A stretch of 29,631 nt of DNA from a virus. Each line of letters opens with the position of its first letter. Within the stretch, counting starts at the first letter, position 1. Location of the stretch: IMG/VR virus record IMGVR_UViG_3300009605_000088, positions 1-29,631 of that record; one strand, written 5' to 3'. A model generated the notes under the pieces. The model was not told where the DNA came from. It saw nothing but the letters and a program-made list of their open reading frames with translations, and made no database searches. Shown here piece by piece: positions 24,813 to 29,631 of this stretch. The translations under genes and the position numbers were made by a program.

Positions 24813-26012
24813 TTGTATTTTCAAACGCTGGATAGCAAAAACGAGTGCATAGGGTATTACGCAAATAAGGAGCTTCATTATCAAGAGCTACCGTTAGATG
24901 CCGACAAGACGTGGGACTATTCTCCCTCCTTAAAAGATAGGCACGTAGAGTATGCCCGTATTTACAGCGGAGGCAAGACGCTCGCCGAAGTATGTCCCGA
25001 AGATCTTAAGCCAACGTGGGACAAGATTATAAAACAGCTTCATGCGTTCCTTAAGTCTTTCAAGACAGGTAAGATTAACCTCGATGAGATTTGTATTTAC
25101 AATCTGATCCCAGAGTTCTTTCTTTATGAGCTATGTGATGCTAAGAATGAGATTACAAAACACATTCTAAAGAGTTATGGGCGCCCCATCAATCATGATT
25201 TTATGGTGGATGTCATAAGGATGCTCTCAGATATTAAACAGCAGCCTTTGAATATAGATATTGATCCGATCAAGACAAAGCTCGTGTCCGTAAAAGGCAA
25301 AAACTTTCACAGGAAGCTCCAAAGGATTAGTCGCGTGTGCAGCTACAATCCGTTCGGCAGCATAACAGGCAGGCTTACAACAAAGCCCGGGACGTTTCCC
25401 ATTTTAACGATGAGCAAAGAATATCGCGGCTGCCTCCATCCGCAAAACGATTGGTTCTTGGAGCTGGATTACAACGCCGCAGAACTGCGTACACTTATTG
25501 CGCTTACAGGACAGGAGCAGCCCACGGGAGATATCCACGATTGGAACCTCAAGAATATATATCACGGGACTGGCACCAGAGATACGGCTAAGAAGAGGAT
25601 CTTTGCGTGGCTGTATAATCCCAAATCAGAAGACGACCTTTCAAATCGCGCTTACGATAAAGAACTAGTGAAAAATAAATATTGGGACGGATCGAATGTT
25701 CATACCGAATTCGGAAGAACAATAAAAGGGGTTGACAATCACCATGCCTTAAGTTATACTATACAAAGTACGACGAGTGATTTGGTTTTGGCGAAAGCAG
25801 TTGAGATCCACGATCGCCTAAGAGAGAAGGAAAGTAATATAGCTTTTATGATGCATGATTCAATCGTTATAGATTTGAAGCACGACGAGAGGGAACTAAT
25901 TCCAGAACTCATGAAGATTTTTGGTACCACCTCTTTCGGCGACTACAAGGTGAACGTAGCTCTTGGTAAAAACTTCGGAGACATGAAGGATTTAAATATC
26001 AATGGCGCGTAA
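24813..26012 (+). CDS. Compact family-A DNA polymerase-like protein
   Basis: Likely DNA polymerase related to the Pol I palm and fingers; 399 residues, well below a full Klenow-type enzyme. TTG start with AGGAGG at 24803-24808. After an unfamiliar N-terminal ~160 residues come SITGRLTT and PILTM (the T-x-R-L-S/T region). Motif A is LELDYNAAELRTLIAL (D219, E224, R226). Motif B is RDTAKKRIFAWLYNP (R256, K260, F264, Y268; the usual Gly after Tyr is Asn). A Q-rich helix IQSTTSDLVLAKA follows. Motif C is MMHDSIVID (H348, D349; Ser replaces the usual Glu). There is no 3'-5' exonuclease domain and little room for a thumb. Its stop overlaps the next gene by 11 bp. Whether it replicates the genome or does repair is open. 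Confidence 0.8.
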   Translation: MYFQTLDSKNECIGYYANKELHYQELPLDADKTWDYSPSLKDRHVEYARIYSGGKTLAEVCPEDLKPTWDKIIKQLHAFLKSFKTGKINLDEICIYNLIPEFFLYELCDAKNEITKHILKSYGRPINHDFMVDVIRMLSDIKQQPLNIDIDPIKTKLVSVKGKNFHRKLQRISRVCSYNPFGSITGRLTTKPGTFPILTMSKEYRGCLHPQNDWFLELDYNAAELRTLIALTGQEQPTGDIHDWNLKNIYHGTGTRDTAKKRIFAWLYNPKSEDDLSNRAYDKELVKNKYWDGSNVHTEFGRTIKGVDNHHALSYTIQSTTSDLVLAKAVEIHDRLREKESNIAFMMHDSIVIDLKHDERELIPELMKIFGTTSFGDYKVNVALGKNFGDMKDLNINGA

Positions 26013-26313
26013 AAAATACAACAAGCTAGTTCGGGACTTAATCCCTGAGATTATTGAACAATCTGGTAAGAAGTGCAAGTGGCACAAAGCTCGCGACGAG
26101 GCGTTGCCGTCTTACCTGGGTAAGAAGCTCGTAGAAGAGGCCGAAGAGTTTCAGAAGAACCCGTCAAACGAAGAACTGGCGGACGTGATGGAAGTTATTC
26201 GCACTATCGAAAAAGTTATGGGACTCAGTCGCTATGCCATGATGGGCCTTAAGGCCTATAACAGGGGCACTTTTGAAAATCATATTATTTTAGATTGGGT
26301 TGACGACCAATGA
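26002..26313 (+). CDS. HisE/MazG-like nucleoside triphosphate pyrophosphohydrolase
   Basis: Small all-alpha NTP pyrophosphohydrolase, 103 residues. The opening KKYNKLVRDLIPEIIEQSGK is the well-known start of this group. Metal-binding acidic residues appear in LVEEAEEF and ELADVMEVI (E-E-x-x-E, then E-x-x-D). Such enzymes hydrolyse NTPs or dNTPs to monophosphates; in phages they may clean the nucleotide pool or alter host signalling. The gene overlaps the polymerase by 11 bp and the tubulin-like gene by 4 bp (ATGA), so the three are probably co-translated. Substrate unknown. Confidence 0.85.
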   Translation: MARKKYNKLVRDLIPEIIEQSGKKCKWHKARDEALPSYLGKKLVEEAEEFQKNPSNEELADVMEVIRTIEKVMGLSRYAMMGLKAYNRGTFENHIILDWVDDQ

Positions 26314-27167
26314 ACATTATGGGCCTAGGAAAGGCCGGATGTGCGATCGCGGACTGTTTCTCAAAGTTTCCTCAATATCAAATCTACAAGTTTGATACGG
26401 ATCTTGTGGGAGAAAACTGTTTTAATATTCCGAAGAGAAAAACTCACGAAGCGTACGAAAAAACACCCCTAGACTTCAAAAAAGACTTGCAAAAGATATC
26501 AGGAGAAGTCATCTTCATTCTATGTGGCGCTGGGAGCATCACAGGGTGCACTCTGAGGCTCCTGGAGCAACTCTCAGACGTTTCGATATCTGTTTTGTAC
26601 GTGGAACCGGACGCGTCCTTTTTAAGCGAAACTGAGACGGCTCAGGAGAGGGTTGTAAGGAGCGTCTTGCAAGAGTACGCCAGGTCTGGAGTGTTTGAAA
26701 GAATCTATTTGGTTTCCAACACGCAGATAGAAAAAAGCATCGGAGACATCCCGATTATAAGCTACTACGATACAATAAATCAAGCCATTGTTAACACGAT
26801 TCATATGGTAAATGTCTTCAGCAACTCAGAGCCGGTCTTGGGCACATTTACAGAGCCCCATGAGATTGCCAGGATTTCTACGGTAGGGATTTTGAATATA
26901 GAAGAGGCCGAAGAAAAATGGTTTTATGACTTGCAATTGCCACGAGATGTGGTATACTATTATGGTATCAGTGAAGATGACTTAAAGACAGATGGAACTT
27001 TATTCAAGAGAATTAAAGAGTACATCAAAGACAAGCTTGAGGAAAAGATTAACGTGTCCTATGGAGTATACAAAACGAATTATGAACAGAAATATTGTTA
27101 TTGCGTTAAGTATAGTTCTGTGGTACAATCATACATAAATGAACTAGACGATCAGGATATTGGCTGA
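26310..27167 (+). CDS. Divergent FtsZ/tubulin-like GTPase
   Basis: 285 residues with the FtsZ/tubulin order of motifs. T1 is GLGKAG (5-10). YKFDTD (26-31) matches FtsZ's F-I-A-I-N-T-D. VIFILCGAGSITGCTLRLLE (67-86) takes the place of the GGGTGSG tubulin signature, with a changed loop. SVLYVEP follows (the V-T-x-P strand). N137 in YLVSNTQIEKS matches FtsZ I-P-N-D-K-L. ISYYDTINQAIVNTI is the helix after it. E182/E185 in TEPHEI fall at the T7-loop D-x-x-D positions. A short second domain ends in acidic residues, with no long tail. Phage tubulins such as PhuZ build filaments that centre DNA in the cell; whether this one polymerises is unknown. Confidence 0.72.
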   Translation: MNIMGLGKAGCAIADCFSKFPQYQIYKFDTDLVGENCFNIPKRKTHEAYEKTPLDFKKDLQKISGEVIFILCGAGSITGCTLRLLEQLSDVSISVLYVEPDASFLSETETAQERVVRSVLQEYARSGVFERIYLVSNTQIEKSIGDIPIISYYDTINQAIVNTIHMVNVFSNSEPVLGTFTEPHEIARISTVGILNIEEAEEKWFYDLQLPRDVVYYYGISEDDLKTDGTLFKRIKEYIKDKLEEKINVSYGVYKTNYEQKYCYCVKYSSVVQSYINELDDQDIG

Positions 27168-27201
27168 TCGTACTCTAACCCAACCATGAAAGGAAAACAA
27201 A

Positions 27202-27987
27202 ATGGGTATTAACTTAGATAAGATGAGAGCTAAGCTCGCCACTCTCAAAGGACAAGGCGGCGACAGGGACAACTTTTGGCGTCCCGAAGACGGGACTCAG
27301 GCAATTCGCATTGTCCCCACTCCCGATGGAGACCCCTTCAAGGAGAAGTGGTTTCACTATAACCTGGGAAACACGCCGGGATTTTTATGTCCCAAGCGCA
27401 ACTATAACGACGAGTGTTCGGTCTGCGAATTCGCCTCGAAGCTTTGGCGCGACGGCGTAGACAAGAACGATGATGAGAGTAAGAAGCTGGCTAAGAGTTT
27501 CTTCGTGCGTCCTCGTTTCTTTTCGCCCGTACTTGTACGTGGGGAAGAAGACAAGGGTGTACGTATTTGGGGCTATGGTAAGATGGCCTACGAGAACCTT
27601 CTCAGCCTCGTGCTTAACCCGGAATATGGTGATATTACCGATCCAGAGACAGGTACGGACCTTACGATGACCTACGGGAAGCCTCCCGGCGCTTCGTTTC
27701 CACAGACGAAGCTCGTGCCTCGTCGTCGAAGCTCTGAGTTGTGTGAGGACATGACAGCAGAAAGTTGTGCCGAGTTGCTGGAGAGCATTCCAGAGTTCGA
27801 TACGCTGTTCGAGCGCAAAACATCAGAAGATGTTACGGCGCTTCTAGATACCTTTATGAACTCGGGTGTAGAGGACCCCGAGGCGGTTTCGTCCGAGACC
27901 CAAAAGTTTGGTGGGACGACTTCTACGACCACCGACGAAGAGCCTAATGCGGTAGATGCTGCATTCGCTGAGCTGGGCGCTCTCTAG
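27202..27987 (+). CDS. Single-stranded DNA-binding protein (gp32-like)
   Basis: Coats ssDNA during replication and recombination. 261 residues; T4 gp32 is 301. The N-terminal segment is basic (DKMRAKLATLKG), as in the gp32 cooperativity domain. An OB-like core begins with FWRPEDGTQAIRIVPTP. A zinc site fits H52, C63, C72 and C75 (H-x10-C-x8-C-x2-C), close to the T4 spacing. FFVRPRFFSPVLVRG and VRIWGYGKMAYENLL continue the core. The C-terminus is acidic with Thr/Ser linkers (TTSTTTDEEPNAVDAAFAEL), like the partner-binding tail of gp32. AAAGGA precedes the ATG. It has its own 34-bp leader. Confidence 0.9.
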   Translation: MGINLDKMRAKLATLKGQGGDRDNFWRPEDGTQAIRIVPTPDGDPFKEKWFHYNLGNTPGFLCPKRNYNDECSVCEFASKLWRDGVDKNDDESKKLAKSFFVRPRFFSPVLVRGEEDKGVRIWGYGKMAYENLLSLVLNPEYGDITDPETGTDLTMTYGKPPGASFPQTKLVPRRRSSELCEDMTAESCAELLESIPEFDTLFERKTSEDVTALLDTFMNSGVEDPEAVSSETQKFGGTTSTTTDEEPNAVDAAFAELGAL

Positions 27988-28022
27988 CCCCCAGCCCTCC
28001 ACTCCCGCAGGGAGGCCCGGGG
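27988..28022 (+). other. GC-rich inverted repeat after gp32-like gene
   Basis: CCCC (27988-27991) can pair with GGGG (28019-28022) and CCTCC (27996-28000) with GGAGG (28011-28015); alternatively CTCCC (28002-28006) pairs with GGGAG (28010-28014). No U-run follows, so it is not a standard terminator. It could be a 3'-end stabiliser or a leader structure for the endonuclease gene. It is much more GC-rich than other gaps here. Confidence 0.4.
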
Positions 28023-28054
28023 TCATAGGGGTCTCAAATATACAAGGGACATAC

Positions 28055-28597
28055 ATGAGCGGAAAACATTTATCCAAGCGTGCCAACTGGCAGGCCGGCG
28101 CCAGGGTAACTGGCGACAAGGGTGAGAAAACCTTCCTCAAGAAGCTAAGGAAGGCTCTTCCCAAGCACTACGAAATAAGATCACAGCCGATTTTAGAAGT
28201 CATTAAGAACAAGAGAATAAGACTGGATGGTGTTGTTACAAATACGAAAACCGGTAAAAGTATTTTTATCGAATGCAAGACCGGAACACAAGGGGGCAAT
28301 GCGCATGAAAGAGTTTATAAGTTTGGTCTCCAAAAGTTAAAGAGGGCCGTTAGAAAGAAATATAATACTGCAGATGAGCCTTTCTTCTTGGTGTTTGCTG
28401 GAAGAACTTTTTTTGGTAAGCCTTTTTATATTGAAAGAAAAAACAAGAAGACAGGCAAAAAGACACGCACTCTCGTAGATCCTGGCAAATATCAAGCGGA
28501 AATGAAGGTTCTTCTAGAGAGAAAGAACTATGCAATCATGAAGCCTCGCTATGAAAACATTGCCGAGGTAGCTAAAAGGATTATGGAGCGAATATGA
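28055..28597 (+). CDS. PD-(D/E)XK endonuclease, restriction-enzyme-like
   Basis: Probable sequence-specific endonuclease, 180 residues. I start at ATG 28055 (with AAGGGA just upstream); an upstream extension to 27956 would run into the gp32-like gene and adds low-complexity residues. The catalytic core is RLDGVV (D58) then FIECKTG (E73, K75). It is followed by QGGNAHERVYKFGLQKLK, a segment I associate with EcoRI/MunI-type phage and bacterial restriction enzymes. E24 in DKGEKTF may be the first-helix acid. The rest is very basic. Its last 4 bp overlap the start of an adenine methyltransferase, the typical arrangement of a restriction-modification pair. Recognition sequence unknown. Confidence 0.7.
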   Translation: MSGKHLSKRANWQAGARVTGDKGEKTFLKKLRKALPKHYEIRSQPILEVIKNKRIRLDGVVTNTKTGKSIFIECKTGTQGGNAHERVYKFGLQKLKRAVRKKYNTADEPFFLVFAGRTFFGKPFYIERKNKKTGKKTRTLVDPGKYQAEMKVLLERKNYAIMKPRYENIAEVAKRIMERI

Positions 28598-29538
28598 AAC
28601 CTTTATTTATGTGGGCTGGTGGCAAAACTCGTCTTATTAAAAAGTATAAAGAGCGAGACGTTCTTCCGCGCACGATTGAACACTACGTCGAGCCTTTTAT
28701 GGGCGGCGGCGCTATGTTTGTTTGGGCTTACAATCGAAATAAAAATGCAACCTTTATTCTTAATGACTACAACAAGTATATTATGAGTATTTATAGAACC
28801 ATTCGGGGCGACTGTAATAACTTTTTAGCGAAGATGGACGACCTCGGGTCGCAATATCTGCCGCTCAATAATAAGAATGAAGTCTCCTACTGCCGCCTCT
28901 CGAAGCCCAACAAAGAATGTACAGGCGGAGAAAGAAAAAAGTTTTATTATAATCTTTTAGATGAATATATTCACAACCACAAACAATGGGGCGCCACCGA
29001 GGAAGACGCGGTGCTTTATTTTCTTTTAAAGACCGGCTTTAATGGGATTTGGCAGACTACCAAGGAGTCTGGAGACCGTTATGCTACTCCATCTGGCCTC
29101 TTAAATCACGACAAGAAGGTGTATGACAAAAATAACGTGCTTGAATGGCAAAAGGCTTTAAAAAACACTACGTTACTGGCTGGTGATTTTGGGAAAGTGT
29201 TGCCATATGTTAAGGAAAACTCATATGTTTTCCTTGATCCTCCGTACCGAGGGTCGTTTACCCAGTATGGGGTAGACTTTGATGATGTGTGGCAAGAACG
29301 AGTGATTAAATTTTTAAATGACTCGACAAAACTGGGTGCTTATGCTATGCTATCTAATAGAGTGGTTGAAGACGAAGAAGATGACTTCTTTGAAAGCCGC
29401 CGAGGAAAGAATGAGATACTCTACTTCGATGTTACATATACAGCCGGCCGTCGCAAGCAGGCAGGCGTCGACGAAGAGGGCAACACAATATTCGAAGCCA
29501 AGAAGGCGCGAGAAATACTAATGATTGGGAGAAACTAG
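28594..29538 (+). CDS. DNA adenine methyltransferase (Dam/DpnM, D12 class)
   Basis: Methylates adenine N6 using S-adenosylmethionine. 314 residues, near the family norm of ~270-300. It starts MKPLFMWAGGKTRLI, the conserved W-A-G-G-K opening. The SAM-binding motif VEPFMGGGAMF has G37-G39; the N-D-Y-N-K segment follows at ~57-61. The catalytic D-P-P-Y is at 215-218 in VFLDPPYRGSF. TGFNGIWQTT is typical of this class. The C-terminal part after ~255 is charged and slightly longer than Dam. It overlaps the endonuclease stop by 4 bp (ATGA). It probably protects phage DNA from the partner enzyme or from host restriction. Many phages carry lone Dam genes, so the link to the endonuclease is an inference. 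Confidence 0.92.
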   Translation: MKPLFMWAGGKTRLIKKYKERDVLPRTIEHYVEPFMGGGAMFVWAYNRNKNATFILNDYNKYIMSIYRTIRGDCNNFLAKMDDLGSQYLPLNNKNEVSYCRLSKPNKECTGGERKKFYYNLLDEYIHNHKQWGATEEDAVLYFLLKTGFNGIWQTTKESGDRYATPSGLLNHDKKVYDKNNVLEWQKALKNTTLLAGDFGKVLPYVKENSYVFLDPPYRGSFTQYGVDFDDVWQERVIKFLNDSTKLGAYAMLSNRVVEDEEDDFFESRRGKNEILYFDVTYTAGRRKQAGVDEEGNTIFEAKKAREILMIGRN

Positions 29539-29631
29539 TGGCAAAATCAAAATCGAAGGTAGGGACAGTATCCGTTGGAGATTTAAGATCCCTCATTAAC
29601 AAGGCTTCCGGAATGGAAGTCGCGTACAACC
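29538..29631 (+). CDS. Start of a possible RecA/UvsX-type recombinase, cut by right edge
   Basis: GTG 29538 shares its first base with the last base of the methyltransferase stop. The visible 31 residues begin with a Lys/Ser-rich stretch and read VGDLRSLINKASGMEVAYN before the window ends. This resembles the N-terminal helix of RecA-like recombinases of large myoviruses, ahead of the Walker A region, which is not included. A gp32-like gene nearby fits a recombination role. The assignment is a guess from a short N-terminus. Confidence 0.4.
   Translation, partial: MAKSKSKVGTVSVGDLRSLINKASGMEVAYN

Noticed and set aside
27956-28054. N-terminal extension of the endonuclease into the gp32-like gene
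   Set aside because: The added residues are low-complexity and come from a GC-rich gap; the ATG at 28055 has a purine-rich site and gives a usual family length.
1-29631. tRNA genes, CRISPR arrays, IS elements, integrase or attachment sites
   Set aside because: I looked for cloverleaf-like segments in the gaps, regularly spaced repeats, and transposase or recombinase motifs, and saw none. A tRNA scan would settle the first point.

Overview
This window reads as the virion-structure block, followed by the start of a DNA-metabolism block, of a large contractile-tailed bacteriophage (myovirus). It is a distant T4 relative of the kind common in aquatic viromes. All 28 genes are on the + strand. 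They are tightly packed, with several 1-14 bp overlaps and few untranslated gaps. I see no integrase, tRNA, IS element or CRISPR array. The host cannot be named from the sequence.

Layout. (1) Positions 2-4491: five tail-fibre-like genes. The first is cut by the left edge. At least four end in the same kind of C-terminal module, and two share an N-terminal module. (2) 4558-7423: acidic coiled-coil prohead scaffold (gp22-like), then a gp23-type major capsid protein with a possible prohead-protease site. A clear terminator follows. (3) 7527-10234: three neck/connector genes in the positions of T4 13-14-15. (4) 10336-14798: very large tail sheath, tail tube, and a longer tube paralogue. (5) 14867-18854: gp26-like protein with two Cys pairs, a small ORF joined to it without its own ribosome site, a small unknown protein, and the tape measure. 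(6) 18856-24804: tube/hub-proximal protein, LysM-like gp53-type wedge protein, a 1027-residue hub-like protein and another structural protein. (7) 24813-29631: compact family-A DNA polymerase-like protein, HisE/MazG-like pyrophosphohydrolase, divergent FtsZ/tubulin-like GTPase, gp32-like ssDNA-binding protein, PD-(D/E)XK endonuclease coupled to a Dam-type adenine methyltransferase, and the first 31 codons of a possible RecA/UvsX recombinase.

How they fit together. The first 25 kb builds the head, neck, contractile tail, baseplate and fibres. A T-rich motif, CTATTTA(T/C), recurs in several of the few untranslated gaps ahead of gene groups and may be a phage-specific late promoter element. The last 5 kb is the edge of a replication/recombination module. 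The features most worth a second look are the coupled polymerase/pyrophosphohydrolase/tubulin-like cassette, the overlapping endonuclease-methyltransferase pair, the possible +1/-2 frameshift between the gp26-like gene and its small neighbour, and the recurrent intergenic motif. Functions were assigned by reading motifs and gene order, with no database search.
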